Counted from the stretch's first letter, positions 50,240-59,726 are shown. The stretch is 64,000 nucleotides of DNA from Pusillimonas sp. UBA3987 (GCA_002384935.1 DGCD01000004.1:2377-66376), one strand, 5' to 3'. Numbers and translations are program-made. The notes: generated by a model not told the origin, from the letters alone.

Positions 50240-51198
50240 AAACTCCATTGCATATCCTGACATGGCATGTCCACGGCAATTTTCTGTATTCGTTAACCCA
50301 GTTGCCGCACGAGTTCATCATTCCCGTTACGAAGGAACAGCAGCCGGGCTATAGTCACCCAGGAAACAAAATCCCCTGGGGCTCGAACATACGCGTCGTC
50401 GACGCAGAGCACGTGCGCGATCAGCACCTGGACTGCATCATTTATCAGTCGCGCCATGCATTTGAGCGGGATCGCTACTCGCTGCTTACGTCCGCCCAAC
50501 AAGCATTGCCTTGCGCCTACATTGAACATAACCCACCCGAACCGCACCCGACGAATACCCGACATTTTTTCAATCATGATCGTGGCGTATTGGTTCATGT
50601 GACACACTACAACGCCTTGATGTGGGACGCTGGACAAATGCCTGTTGCCGTCATCGAACACGGCGTACCCGAGGCAAAGGATGTCGTTTACACCGGAGAA
50701 CTGCCATGCGGCATCGTCGTCATCAACAACCTAAACACAAGAGGCCGACGTGTTGGCGCCGATATCTACCAATGGGCCCGGACCGCCGTCCCCCTGGAGC
50801 TCATCGGCATGGGATCGCACCATCTGGCAGGTGGGCTAGGCGAGGTACCCAATCTCGAGGTCCCCGGTTTTGTCGCCCGCTATCGATTCTTTTTCACCCC
50901 TATCCGATATGCCAGCCTAGGGCTCTCGTTGGTTGAAGCCATGATGGCGAGCGTTCCTGTCGTAGGGGTGGCCGCCACCGAGCTCCCGCATGTAATCACT
51001 AATGGCGTTGACGGCTACGTTGACAATCGCAAGAACGCCTTACTCGACGTCATGCGTCAATTATTGGCCGAACCGAAGCTGGCGCAACAATGGGGTACAG
51101 CGGCTTACCACACGGCGAGACAGCGCTTCAACATCCAGCGGTACATCTGCGATTGGGAGAAATTGCTGACCACATTAATGGGGGGCCGGCATGGCTAA
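50236..51198 (+). CDS. Glycosyltransferase, GT4-like
   Basis: 320 residues; overlaps the preceding stop by 4 nt. N-terminal half: LHILTWHVHGNFLYSLTQLPHEFIIPV, with a His-rich start typical of a small group of GT-B enzymes; C-terminal half has FTPIRYASLGLSLVEAMMASVPVVGVAATELPHVI, the GT4 donor site with the E-x7-E pattern relaxed (SLGLSLVEA). Cytoplasmic. It overlaps the UXS gene by 8 nt, so it may be the transferase that uses UDP-xylose. Confidence 0.82.
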   Translation: MKTPLHILTWHVHGNFLYSLTQLPHEFIIPVTKEQQPGYSHPGNKIPWGSNIRVVDAEHVRDQHLDCIIYQSRHAFERDRYSLLTSAQQALPCAYIEHNPPEPHPTNTRHFFNHDRGVLVHVTHYNALMWDAGQMPVAVIEHGVPEAKDVVYTGELPCGIVVINNLNTRGRRVGADIYQWARTAVPLELIGMGSHHLAGGLGEVPNLEVPGFVARYRFFFTPIRYASLGLSLVEAMMASVPVVGVAATELPHVITNGVDGYVDNRKNALLDVMRQLLAEPKLAQQWGTAAYHTARQRFNIQRYICDWEKLLTTLMGGRHG

Positions 51199-52174
51199 CC
51201 TGAAGAACAATGAACAAATCATCCTCGTGACCGGAGGAGCGGGCTTCCTGGGAATTCATTTATGTCAACAGCTACTCGCGCAAGGCCATCGCGTGATCTG
51301 CCTGGATAACTTTAAAACCGGTTCCCATGAAAATATAGTGCCGCTGATGCAGAACCGTCGTTTCTCTTTGGTAACCCAAGACATCATCGATCCGCTGCCG
51401 GCCGACATCCGCCCTACCCAAATCTACAATCTGGCATGTCCGGCGTCTCCGGTGCATTATCAGGCCGACCCCATTCATACGCTGCGCACATGCATACAAG
51501 GAGCCTTTAATGTGCTTGAACGAGCGTCCGCATGCGCCGCGCGTGTACTTCAGGCCTCTACCAGCGAAGTCTATGGCAACCCGGAAGTACATCCCCAACC
51601 CGAGCATTATCATGGCAATGTCAACCCAATCGGGTTACGCGCCTGTTACGACGAAGGCAAGCGCTGCGCAGAGACGCTGTTCAGCGACTACGCCCGGACG
51701 CGCTCCACCAGCGTACGCATCGCCCGTATTTTCAATACCTACGGACCCGGCATGTCGCCTAACGATGGACGTGCGATTTCGAACTTCGTCGTCCAAGGGC
51801 TGTCAGGTCGACCATTAACCATCTATGGTAACGGCAGTCAAACTCGCTCCTTGTGCTATGTTGATGACCTGATCACCGGATTGATATGCTTGATGAACAG
51901 CAACAACGCAACAGAAGAACCTTTGAATCTCGGTAATACAGAAGAAATTTCAATCGTGGAGATCGCGCGTCAGGTATGTGCACTGCTGGGCCGCGATCCC
52001 ATGCTCGAATTTCTGCCCCTACCGGCCGATGACCCCATTCTGAGATGTCCCGACACAACCCGCGCCAAACAAGTTCTTGGATGGCAACCCACCGTGACGT
52101 TCAGCGAAGGTCTGGGAAAAACCATTGCGTCGTTTTCCCGTTCCAGTCAGTTCGTAGGCGGGCACTTTCCTTAA
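51191..52174 (+). CDS. UDP-glucuronate decarboxylase (UDP-xylose synthase)
   Basis: 327 residues. NAD-dependent extended SDR that converts UDP-glucuronic acid into UDP-xylose with loss of CO2. TGGAGFLG cofactor motif; the family signature ACPASPVHYQADPIHTLRT; ASTSEVYGNPEVHPQPE; GNVNPIGLRACYDEGKRCAE with the catalytic Tyr-x3-Lys; ARIFNTYGPGM; NGSQTRSLCYVDDL. The substrate is provided by UDP-glucose dehydrogenase encoded just across on the opposite strand (52227-53642). Last gene of the rightward operon. Confidence 0.93.
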   Translation: MANLKNNEQIILVTGGAGFLGIHLCQQLLAQGHRVICLDNFKTGSHENIVPLMQNRRFSLVTQDIIDPLPADIRPTQIYNLACPASPVHYQADPIHTLRTCIQGAFNVLERASACAARVLQASTSEVYGNPEVHPQPEHYHGNVNPIGLRACYDEGKRCAETLFSDYARTRSTSVRIARIFNTYGPGMSPNDGRAISNFVVQGLSGRPLTIYGNGSQTRSLCYVDDLITGLICLMNSNNATEEPLNLGNTEEISIVEIARQVCALLGRDPMLEFLPLPADDPILRCPDTTRAKQVLGWQPTVTFSEGLGKTIASFSRSSQFVGGHFP

Positions 52175-52226
52175 AGCGAACTTTATGCTTGACGCCGGAA
52201 ACTGTGACCACCACTAGGGGAGTTCG

Positions 52227-53642
52227 TCACGCATTGTTAGGACGTTTTGTCCTGAGAGGTTCATACAACTGTTTGCCTTCGATATCATTACCACGCAAAT
52301 TCGGTGAGGCGCACTCCAGCTTTACGCCCCGCCCTAATTGATAAAGCTGCAACCCATAACGACGCAGTAAGGTCGCGTCATAAATATTGCGCGCGTCAAA
52401 GATCGCGCGCCAGTGCAGCAACGATGCAAGCCAGGCAAAATCAACGGATCTGAATTCATCCCATTCGGTCATGACCACGAGCGCGTCAGCACCTTCGCAT
52501 ACATCCATGCGCGAAGTTCCAAAGACAACCGAGGTTGTCCCGATGGCTCGTTGCGCAGCAATCACGGCGACGGGATCGTATGCGTAAACCTGCGCTCCCT
52601 CTTCAAGCAATTGTCGTATTAGTGTCAGGCTGGGTGCGGCGCGTACGTCATCCGTACCGGGCTTGAAGGCAAGCCCCCAGATGGCGATGCGCCGGTCTTG
52701 CAGATCACCGCCGAAATGACGGCGCATCATCTGCAAAAGCAACTCGCCTTGCCGCTCATTTACCCGCTTGATACCGCGCAACATAACGGCCGGTTCTTGT
52801 ACCGCCTGCGCACTCGCGATCAAAGCATTCAAATCCTTGGGCAGGCAAGAGCCGCCATAGCCAACACCCGGACAAAGATAACTTGCGCCAATTCTCGGGT
52901 CGCCTTTAAGCACGCGACACACAGCCTGGATATCGGCATCAAGCTTGCCTGCGATTCCCGACAATTCATTTATCATGGAAATCCGTGCGGCCAGCATCGC
53001 GTTGCATGCGTACTTTGCAAACTCGGCGCTTCGCCGATCCATCACCAACAGTCGGGTGCCGTCTGGATCGAATGGTGCGTATAGTTTGCGCAGCACCGTC
53101 TTGGAGCATTCATCATTGGCACCGACTACGATGCGGGTTGGTGCCTGGAAATCTTCCACTGCCCGCCCTTCGGCCAGAAATTCAGGATTGGAGGCGACGA
53201 ACACACGGGGATGCCCCGCTTGGCCTGCCCGTTGCGCACCAAGAATTTCTTCAATGAGATTGGATGTGCCAACGGGAACCGTTGATTTAACCACAACGAT
53301 ACAGTCTCCAAACGCCGTATTCGCCAGTTCACGTGCACAGTGCAGCAAATTGTCAAGGTTAGCGCTTCCATCGGCCCGCGACGGCGTGCCAACGGCCAGA
53401 AATGCCACGTCCGCGCCACGCATGGCCCGCGCAATGCTCGTTTCAAATATCAGCCGAGCGCTTCTCAATTGAACGCCGAGTAACGCTTCCAGACCTGGCT
53501 CATGAAAGGGAATCCCGCTATTTTCAAGACCCTTAATCTTGACAGAATCATGATCTACGCAGATAACCCGATTTCCTGTTTGAGCAAAACAACAAGCAGT
53601 CACGAGGCCCACATAGCCGGCTCCGATAACAACGATATTCAT
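52227..53642 (-). CDS. UDP-glucose 6-dehydrogenase
   Basis: 471 residues. It oxidises UDP-glucose twice to UDP-glucuronic acid with NAD. GAGYVGLVTACCFAQTG Rossmann motif at the N-terminus, AVGTPSRADGSANL, KSTVPVGTS, SNPEFLAEGRAVEDF, ICxNAM-like KYACNAMLAARISMINELS and the catalytic Cys in PGVGYGGSCLPKDLNAL (Leu in place of the common Phe). Slightly longer than typical (about 440). Converges with the UDP-xylose synthase gene (53-nt gap), and the two enzymes act in sequence. It has its own sigma-54-type promoter 108 nt upstream. Confidence 0.95.
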   Translation of the reverse strand: MNIVVIGAGYVGLVTACCFAQTGNRVICVDHDSVKIKGLENSGIPFHEPGLEALLGVQLRSARLIFETSIARAMRGADVAFLAVGTPSRADGSANLDNLLHCARELANTAFGDCIVVVKSTVPVGTSNLIEEILGAQRAGQAGHPRVFVASNPEFLAEGRAVEDFQAPTRIVVGANDECSKTVLRKLYAPFDPDGTRLLVMDRRSAEFAKYACNAMLAARISMINELSGIAGKLDADIQAVCRVLKGDPRIGASYLCPGVGYGGSCLPKDLNALIASAQAVQEPAVMLRGIKRVNERQGELLLQMMRRHFGGDLQDRRIAIWGLAFKPGTDDVRAAPSLTLIRQLLEEGAQVYAYDPVAVIAAQRAIGTTSVVFGTSRMDVCEGADALVVMTEWDEFRSVDFAWLASLLHWRAIFDARNIYDATLLRRYGLQLYQLGRGVKLECASPNLRGNDIEGKQLYEPLRTKRPNNA

Positions 53643-53749
53643 AAGACGGTCCTATCACAGATAAATATGCAACAGCGAATGGCTATCGAGCGGCTGAACT
53701 TGTATCTGCATCTTGCTTTTGGGAACACTAAGCAGCTCGCCTGCTAACA

Positions 53750-53765
53750 AGCAAGATGTATGCCC
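53750..53765 (-). promoter_or_regulatory. Sigma-54 promoter for UDP-glucose dehydrogenase
   Basis: Reading leftward: GGGCATACATCTTGCT, GG-N10-GC with TTGCT. Predicted start near 53738, leader about 96 nt. It lies between the end of the GT2 gene and ugd, so ugd can be read on its own or through from the CBS operon. Confidence 0.7.
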
Positions 53766-53789
53766 GTGCGGACCTAAACAGGCGTCAGC

Positions 53790-54689
53790 CTACTTTCGGA
53801 CAACACCATCCGTATGTCGCCACACTTTCTCGAAAAGCAAACATGTCGCGGGCTTTAGTCGCCTTCTGTGTTCACGCACCTGGCGCCAACCATAGGCCGC
53901 AGCGCATACAACGCCAATGCGGACACTTAAACTTGGAAGCGTCTTTAGTAAATGCACAGTGCGTCGCGCTGCCATCAACCATGGCAGTCTCATCCATGCC
54001 GTCCACAATTCGTTGCGAGCCGTGGTCCTGCGACGCAAGGTCGCATCCCGAAATGATGATGGCCAATGGGACACCTCAAGCGCCGGGGCATAGGCGATGA
54101 TGCCACCTGCGTCGAGAATATCCATTGCAAGCAAGGCTTCTTCGCCCCCAATGAAAAATGGGGCCCAATATCCTCCCGCATCCAGAAACGATTGGGTACG
54201 CATGATGCTGGCACCTGCCATGAAACCGATCAATTGCGGCCCGACGCCCTCAATATGGGGTAGCGGGCTCTCGGCCATCACCGAGCAAGTGGCATCTGGT
54301 TGCTTTTCGGGGCCGACCAAAACTCTCGCACTCAAGACGGCAAGCTCGGGCTTTGACTCGAGAATCTCCACGGCGGTCACCAGCGCCTCTGGCTCCCACC
54401 ACGTATCGTCGTCACAAAAGGCAACGTAGGGCGTAACAACGTGTGCGACGCCCAGATTTCGGCCCGCAGCACCCAGATTACGCGGGGCGCGAACCAGTAA
54501 CACGCCTGGAAACCTGTGCTTAAGTCGCGCCGCGGTTCCATCGGTTCCGCCATTGTCTACAACGATGACCGGATATCGCTGAGGCAGTGCCAGCAGTCGT
54601 TCCAGCGTTCGACACAACTCTTCAAAACGGTTATAGGTCAGCACAACGATTGATACCCGTGACCCCGCCCGCCACGCACACTGCATCAT
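53790..54689 (-). CDS. Glycosyltransferase family 2
   Basis: 299 residues from the ATG at 54689, overlapping the deacetylase stop (ATGATG...TGA). GT-A fold: VSIVVLTYNRFEELCRTLERL, VIVVDNGGTDGTA, AFCDDDTWWEPEAL with the acidic metal site, and FFIGGEEALLAMDIL with the catalytic acidic pair. C-terminal ~60 residues contain a hydrophobic stretch (SVRIGVVCAAAYGW) and basic residues, possibly membrane-associated. It follows the PIG-L deacetylase, a pairing common in polysaccharide and glycolipid clusters. Confidence 0.9.
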   Translation of the reverse strand: MMQCAWRAGSRVSIVVLTYNRFEELCRTLERLLALPQRYPVIVVDNGGTDGTAARLKHRFPGVLLVRAPRNLGAAGRNLGVAHVVTPYVAFCDDDTWWEPEALVTAVEILESKPELAVLSARVLVGPEKQPDATCSVMAESPLPHIEGVGPQLIGFMAGASIMRTQSFLDAGGYWAPFFIGGEEALLAMDILDAGGIIAYAPALEVSHWPSSFRDATLRRRTTARNELWTAWMRLPWLMAARRTVHLLKTLPSLSVRIGVVCAAAYGWRQVREHRRRLKPATCLLFEKVWRHTDGVVRK

Positions 54690-55396
54690 GAACGTCTGCC
54701 CACGGAACACGACAAATGCCAGAAATGTTCACTCTGCCTTAGAATGCTTGGCTTGCTCCCTGGTCCCAGACCGACCAATTGGCTGCGATAAGCGGATACC
54801 GCTGCAGCCTTCTGCCGGGTTGCAGGACATTGCAAGTTAACCGGGGACATGCTCACGCCCTGAATATACAGCAGGGACAGCCGCTCCTGGACCAAACCGA
54901 CTTGCTTCCGATAAGGAATGTCCTCATAAGCAAACCACTGAATATCAGGGAAAAACCCACATATCGCCATCAGGGCATCCGACAACCGAATATGATCTCC
55001 ATGGAACAAACCCAAAGGCATAAAGACGTTGTCAGACTGCAACTGGGCAACCACCCGGAACAACGTGTCAACCAGTTGCACATCATCGATGTCTGCTTCA
55101 CCGGTGTATTGGCTATCAAGGAAATCGAACTCAAGCGCTTTCGCGTGCAGGGCAAAAAGCGCTCGCCGGTTTTCCATTGTGCGCTCTCGCATTGCGTGGC
55201 AGGATCGATCAAAGCCACACCGACGATCCCAGTCCGTCAACAGTTCTGCATCCGATGGCACTCCGCCAAAGACCGTTATCACAGTGCTGCCCGGTCGACC
55301 GGCCAGAAAGTTGCCACAACTAAAAACAGCGTCATCATAATGTGGAGAAACAATCAACGCAGGCGCATTGGACTGAAATAATTCATCAGACATCAT
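54686..55396 (-). CDS. PIG-L family deacetylase
   Basis: 236 residues from the ATG at 55396 (a GTG at 55408 is possible). Zinc-dependent N-deacetylase fold: IVSPHYDDAVFSCGNFLAG supplies the metal His and the catalytic Asp pair (family AHPDDE variant), and PLGLFHGDHIRLSDALM supplies the second His site. It probably removes an acetyl group from an N-acetylated sugar or small conjugate. It lies between CBS and GT2 genes on the same strand, with a 33-nt gap to CBS. Confidence 0.9.
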   Translation of the reverse strand: MMSDELFQSNAPALIVSPHYDDAVFSCGNFLAGRPGSTVITVFGGVPSDAELLTDWDRRCGFDRSCHAMRERTMENRRALFALHAKALEFDFLDSQYTGEADIDDVQLVDTLFRVVAQLQSDNVFMPLGLFHGDHIRLSDALMAICGFFPDIQWFAYEDIPYRKQVGLVQERLSLLYIQGVSMSPVNLQCPATRQKAAAVSAYRSQLVGLGPGSKPSILRQSEHFWHLSCSVGRRS

Positions 55397-55429
55397 CGTG
55401 GAACCCACTTGCTTCGCATAAAATGCCGG

Positions 55430-55852
55430 TCAGCGCCCGGGCTGGGATATGCCTTTCAGAGCCTGGTTTACCTCGCCTGAGGCATTCGTGCCAACAGCGA
55501 GATCGCCCAGGGCCACGATGCCCACCAACCGCTTATCCTGATTGACCACTGGCAAGCGCCGAATCTGGCGCTGGCTCATTAGTTCGGCGGCCTGTTCGAC
55601 AGAATCGTTCTCATAAGCCCAAGTAAGGGATTCCGACATGACTTCCCGAACTTTTGTACTGCCGGCATAACCCTTCGCCACGGCGCGAATAGCAATATCA
55701 CGGTCCGACAATACGCCGATCAAGCGGTCATTCTCACCGACCGGCATGGATCCGAAATTGCCGTCCCGCATTTGCTGCGCCGCATCTTCGAGCGTCATCT
55801 CGGGATTAAGAATTTTTACATCCGTACTCATCACATCTCTAAGTTTTTGCAT
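55430..55852 (-). CDS. CBS-domain pair protein
   Basis: 140 residues; AGGAG upstream. Two CBS repeats (about 7-60 and 70-125): VMSTDVKILNPEMTLEDAAQQMRDGNFGSMPV...LIGVLSDRDIAIRAVAKG and VMSESLTWAYENDSVEQAAELMSQRQIRRLPVVN...LVGIVALGDLAV. Such stand-alone pairs bind adenosine nucleotides and act as energy or redox sensors; the partner is unknown. First gene of the CBS-PIG-L-GT2 leftward operon, with an excellent sigma-54-type promoter upstream. Confidence 0.94.
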   Translation of the reverse strand: MQKLRDVMSTDVKILNPEMTLEDAAQQMRDGNFGSMPVGENDRLIGVLSDRDIAIRAVAKGYAGSTKVREVMSESLTWAYENDSVEQAAELMSQRQIRRLPVVNQDKRLVGIVALGDLAVGTNASGEVNQALKGISQPGR

Positions 55853-55942
55853 TGCAAACTCCTAATGTCGTTTGAAAAAATTTCCATCACTGCTCGGTAA
55901 AAATGCGCCATGGCTGACACTGCAACACTGATGAAGGTAGGT

Positions 55943-55958
55943 TGGTAACCCGGTTGCC
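55943..55958 (+). promoter_or_regulatory. Candidate sigma-54 promoter for formate dehydrogenase
   Basis: TGGTAACCCGGTTGCC keeps GG-N10-GC and TTGC, with two changes in the -24 box. Predicted start near 55970, leader about 144 nt to 56114. Weaker than the leftward site 28 nt away. Confidence 0.4.
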
Positions 55959-55985
55959 TTCCCTCTTTTAGGGTTTGCGCTTACC

Positions 55986-56001
55986 TGCAAGTCTTATGCC
56001 A
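55986..56001 (-). promoter_or_regulatory. Sigma-54 promoter for the CBS operon
   Basis: Reading leftward: TGGCATAAGACTTGCA, nearly identical to the PRC-barrel site (TGGCATACGACTTGCA). GG-N10-GC. Predicted start near 55974, leader about 120 nt. Confidence 0.8.
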
Positions 56002-56113
56002 GTCCCGCCCGTTCTAAATACAGATCGCGGCTATGCCGACACTTTCGGGAATGCCTCTTGCTAAAAGCCCTGCTTACGCGCTCAAACCTGACCCCGAAAA
56101 GCAAGGAGTTCTA

Positions 56114-59089
56114 ATGAACAAGGCTGAAGATTGCACGATATTCTTTGACGACAAGCGGCTAACAGGAAAAAACAATGAGCCGCTGGTGGATTTCCTTAGT
56201 AATCACGGTATTGATTTACCCCATGTTTGTTACCACCGCGCGCTAGGCCCCCTGCAGACCTGCGACGTCTGTTGGGTTGAGGTAAACGGCGAGCTACAGC
56301 GTGGTTGCGCGATCAAGACCCATGACGGGCTCACCATCTCCAGTAATGCACGGCGTGCTGATGCCGCCCGGCACGAAGGCATGGACAGACTTCTAGGCAA
56401 ACATGAACTGTATTGCACGGTATGCGAAAACAATACCGGAGACTGTACGCTGCACAATACCGTATCGGACATGAACATACCGATTCAACGCTATGAGTTC
56501 AAGCGTAAACCCTACGAAAAAGACCAAACCAATCCGTTCTACACCTATGATCCCGATCAGTGCATTCTTTGTGGACGCTGCGTCGAGGCCTGTCAGAACG
56601 TCGAGGTCAATGAGACTCTGAGTATCGACTACAACATGGAAAATCCCAGGGTGCTCTGGGATGGCGGACAAACGATCGAGGGTTCGAGCTGCGTCAGTTG
56701 CGGCCATTGCGTCACCGTCTGCCCTTGCAATGCTTTGATGGAAAATACCATGCAGCCCGACGCCGGCCCCTTCACTGCCCTGCCGCAGTCTCTAAAGCGG
56801 CCGATGATTGATATCGTCAAGAAGCTGGAAAACACCATTGGCGCACCACCGATCACCGCCATTTCCAACATGGATATGCACTGGCGGCAACCCGAAATAA
56901 AGCGCACCAAGACCGTCTGTACCTATTGCGGCGTAGGCTGTTCCTTCGAAATGTGGACCCGGGACCGACATATCCTCAAGGTTCAGCCCATGGACGAGGC
57001 GCCGGTGAATGGTATTTCCACCTGTATCAAGGGCAAATTCGCCTGGGACTTCGTGAATAGTGAGAAGCGGTTGACGACGCCTTTGATCCGTGAAAACGGA
57101 AGATTTCGTGAGGCAGACTGGGATGAGGCACTGGATCTGGTCGCGAGTCGATTATTGCGCGATTGCGACCGCCATGGGCCAAACGCGATCGGATTTATCG
57201 GGTCGAGCAAGGCCAGCAACGAGGAGGCCTACCTCACACAGAAAATCGCGCGACTAATCATTGGCACCAATAACGTAGATAACTCATCGCGTTACTGTCA
57301 GAACCCAGCTACCAAAGGGCTGTTTCGCACCGTCGGCTATGGCGGCGACGCAGGCACGATTGAAGACATCGAAAAAGCCGATCTGGTCGTGCTTGTGGGC
57401 AGTAACCTGACGGAAAACCACCCGGTGATCGCTTCCCGGGTTAAGGCGGCTAAGAAATTGCGGGGGCAAAAGCTGATCGTGGTCGATCCTCGCAAGCACG
57501 AAATGGCTGAACGTGCCGACATTTTCATGCGCCCCAAAATGAGTACGGACCTTATTTGGGCAACGGCTTTTTCTCGCTATATGTTCGAGAATGGCTATGC
57601 TGATCAGGCGTTTCTGCACAACGAGGTCAATCAGGTCGAAGAGTATCGTCGTTCAATTGAACCTTTCACCATGAAATATGCCGCCGAAATGACCCACATG
57701 CCTCTGGACGTGCTGATCGAGGCGGCAGAAATGGTCGGCCAGGCCAAGTCCGTTTGTCTGCTCTGGGCGATGGGTATTACACAGCACAGCCACGGCGCAG
57801 ATACCAGCACGGCGCTGTCAAATCTATTGCTGGTGACCGGTAACTATGGTCGACCGGGCACAGGTGGCTATCCGATGCGCGGCCACAACAATGTTCAAGG
57901 GGCGAGTGACTTCGGTTGCCTGAAAAACATGTATCCGGGTTACGAAAAGGTCACCGACGAGGCAGTGCGCAATAAATGGGCCAAGGCTTGGGGCGTGGAG
58001 AAGGAAAAGCTTTCCCTTGAAATAGGTGCAGACAATTTCACCATGGTTCAGGATGCTGATACCGATAAGATCCGCGCCATGTACGTCATCGGCGAGGAAA
58101 CAGCGTTCTCCGATGCAGACACCCAAAATGTACACACTGGTTTTGAAAAGCTGGAATTTCTGGTCGTACAAGACATATTCCTTAGCCGCACCGCTCAATT
58201 TGCCGATGTCGTATTACCGGGCAGTCCAAGTGTTGAAAAAGACGGTACTTTCGTCAATACCGAGCGGCGTATCCAACGCTTTTACGAAGTAATGCCGCCG
58301 CTGGGAAATAGCCGTCCGGATTGGCAGATATTGACGGACCTTGCCAAACGCATGGGCCACGATTGGGGTTATAAGCATCCTTCAGAGATTATGGATGAAG
58401 TCGCCAGCATTGCCGACATATTTAAAGGGGTCAGTTATCCCCGGCTGGAAGGCTGGAACTCGCAGTGCTGGCCGGTAAAGGAGGACGGCACTGACACCCC
58501 CTTGCTCTACACCGACGGTTTCAACACCGAAGATGGCAAGGCCATTCTTTTTCCTCTGGAATGGACGGAACCAGACGAGGCGGTCGACGACGATTACGAT
58601 TTGATGCTGGATAACGGGCGCATGTTGGAGCACTTCCAGGGCACTAATCAAACAGGACGCTCTCCGGGCATCGACGGCTTGCTGCCAAACTGGTTTGTTG
58701 AAGTCAGTCCGGAGCTGGCAAATCAGCACGCCATACAGGACGGCACATGGGTAAGGGTGAAATCACGGCGGGCATCCCTGGACCTTCCCGCCCTGGTAAC
58801 CGACCGGGTACACGGCAACGTCCTGTTTATATCCATCCATCAGGGCAAGCCGGGATTGAACCTGCTCACCGGTGAACACCATGACCCCGTCGTGAATACA
58901 CCGGCCTTCAAGGAGACTGCAGTTAGCCTGGAAGTGCTGCCGAGAACCAACGATGGCTCCCCGTTGCCGAAACACAATTTCCGTAACGGCCACCGCACGC
59001 CTAACGAAGGGGTACAAGCGGAAGTCAAATGGGCTCAAAAAGAATACGTCTTTCCTCCTGCCCAACAACCAAATCCGGAGAAACTCTAA
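56114..59089 (+). CDS. Formate dehydrogenase-like molybdoenzyme (YjgC type)
   Basis: 991 residues from the ATG at 56114 (AGGAG upstream). Single-chain enzyme with iron-sulfur domains ahead of the bis-MGD molybdenum domain. N-terminal 2Fe-2S ferredoxin fold (CYHRALGPLQTCDVCWVEVNGELQRGC), the His/Cys cluster segment (CTVCENNTGDCTLHN), two 4Fe-4S motifs (CILCGRCVEACQ and CVSCGHCVTVC), then VCTYCGVGCSFEMW and the molybdopterin domain. The active-site segment NSSRYCQNPATKGLFRTVGYGGDAG has Cys rather than selenocysteine, as in Bacillus YjgC/YrhE. C-terminal cap QGTNQTGRSPGIDGLLP and molybdopterin-binding domain are complete. No signal peptide, so cytoplasmic. Formate is the annotated substrate of the family but is poorly proven for this branch. 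Followed by its usual partner DUF1641. Confidence 0.93.
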   Translation: MNKAEDCTIFFDDKRLTGKNNEPLVDFLSNHGIDLPHVCYHRALGPLQTCDVCWVEVNGELQRGCAIKTHDGLTISSNARRADAARHEGMDRLLGKHELYCTVCENNTGDCTLHNTVSDMNIPIQRYEFKRKPYEKDQTNPFYTYDPDQCILCGRCVEACQNVEVNETLSIDYNMENPRVLWDGGQTIEGSSCVSCGHCVTVCPCNALMENTMQPDAGPFTALPQSLKRPMIDIVKKLENTIGAPPITAISNMDMHWRQPEIKRTKTVCTYCGVGCSFEMWTRDRHILKVQPMDEAPVNGISTCIKGKFAWDFVNSEKRLTTPLIRENGRFREADWDEALDLVASRLLRDCDRHGPNAIGFIGSSKASNEEAYLTQKIARLIIGTNNVDNSSRYCQNPATKGLFRTVGYGGDAGTIEDIEKADLVVLVGSNLTENHPVIASRVKAAKKLRGQKLIVVDPRKHEMAERADIFMRPKMSTDLIWATAFSRYMFENGYADQAFLHNEVNQVEEYRRSIEPFTMKYAAEMTHMPLDVLIEAAEMVGQAKSVCLLWAMGITQHSHGADTSTALSNLLLVTGNYGRPGTGGYPMRGHNNVQGASDFGCLKNMYPGYEKVTDEAVRNKWAKAWGVEKEKLSLEIGADNFTMVQDADTDKIRAMYVIGEETAFSDADTQNVHTGFEKLEFLVVQDIFLSRTAQFADVVLPGSPSVEKDGTFVNTERRIQRFYEVMPPLGNSRPDWQILTDLAKRMGHDWGYKHPSEIMDEVASIADIFKGVSYPRLEGWNSQCWPVKEDGTDTPLLYTDGFNTEDGKAILFPLEWTEPDEAVDDDYDLMLDNGRMLEHFQGTNQTGRSPGIDGLLPNWFVEVSPELANQHAIQDGTWVRVKSRRASLDLPALVTDRVHGNVLFISIHQGKPGLNLLTGEHHDPVVNTPAFKETAVSLEVLPRTNDGSPLPKHNFRNGHRTPNEGVQAEVKWAQKEYVFPPAQQPNPEKL

Positions 59090-59571
59090 TGGCCGAACGC
59101 ATTGATTATAAAGTCCAACCCACGCCACTCGGCCCGGACGCCCATCAGGAGCTTGAGCGGTTGCTTCAAAGCCTGCACGAGCAAGGAATACTGCGCTTTG
59201 CGAACGACCTTGTGCGCTCGCAAACCCAACTCGCCCAAGTGCTGGTCGACGGCATCGGCAAAGAAGGTACATTGAACGCAATTCAGAATCTGTCAATCCT
59301 TGGCATGGCGCTATCGCGCATTGCACCTGAGGAGTTTTACAAGGTGGTTTTCGGGCTGAAGGATGCTGTTCTGGAGCTCAATAAGCATACTCCACCACAT
59401 GATGGAGTTGATGCTCCGGGGGTCACTGGCGCGTACAAGATGCTCAATGACGACAAACTATGGGCGTCGCTAAAACCCATCATCGAATCGATCAAGGTAT
59501 TCTCCAAGCGGATGGAAGAGGAGGCCGATAAGCCCGTGACGAAACACACAGGCAAATCAACGGAGAACTGA
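59089..59571 (+). CDS. DUF1641 protein (YjgD-like formate dehydrogenase partner)
   Basis: 160 residues; start overlaps the formate dehydrogenase stop (TAATG) and follows GGAG. It matches DUF1641: LLQSLHEQGILRFANDLV, LSILGMALSRIAPEEFYKVVFGLKDAVLEL, and GAYKMLNDDKLWASLKPIIESIKVFSKRM. The YjgC-YjgD pairing is conserved in Bacillus and proteobacteria; a role as an assembly factor or small subunit is assumed. No metal-binding cysteines and no membrane helix. Confidence 0.9.
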   Translation: MAERIDYKVQPTPLGPDAHQELERLLQSLHEQGILRFANDLVRSQTQLAQVLVDGIGKEGTLNAIQNLSILGMALSRIAPEEFYKVVFGLKDAVLELNKHTPPHDGVDAPGVTGAYKMLNDDKLWASLKPIIESIKVFSKRMEEEADKPVTKHTGKSTEN

Positions 59572-59600
59572 AGCCTAGACGATGAGCAAACCCGGGTGGC

Positions 59601-59616
59601 AGGCATGAGACTTGCT
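59601..59616 (+). promoter_or_regulatory. Sigma-54 promoter for the Cys-rich small protein
   Basis: AGGCATGAGACTTGCT, GG-N10-GC with TTGCT. Predicted start near 59628, about 100 nt before 59727. Confidence 0.7.
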
Positions 59617-59726
59617 CATATTACAAATGTCGCGCTCAGTAATACGAGACGATCGACCCACTGGTACTTTCATGCAACACAACACTTCGGCGGGAAATAC
59701 ACCACGCTTAGGTCAAGGAGATTTCT

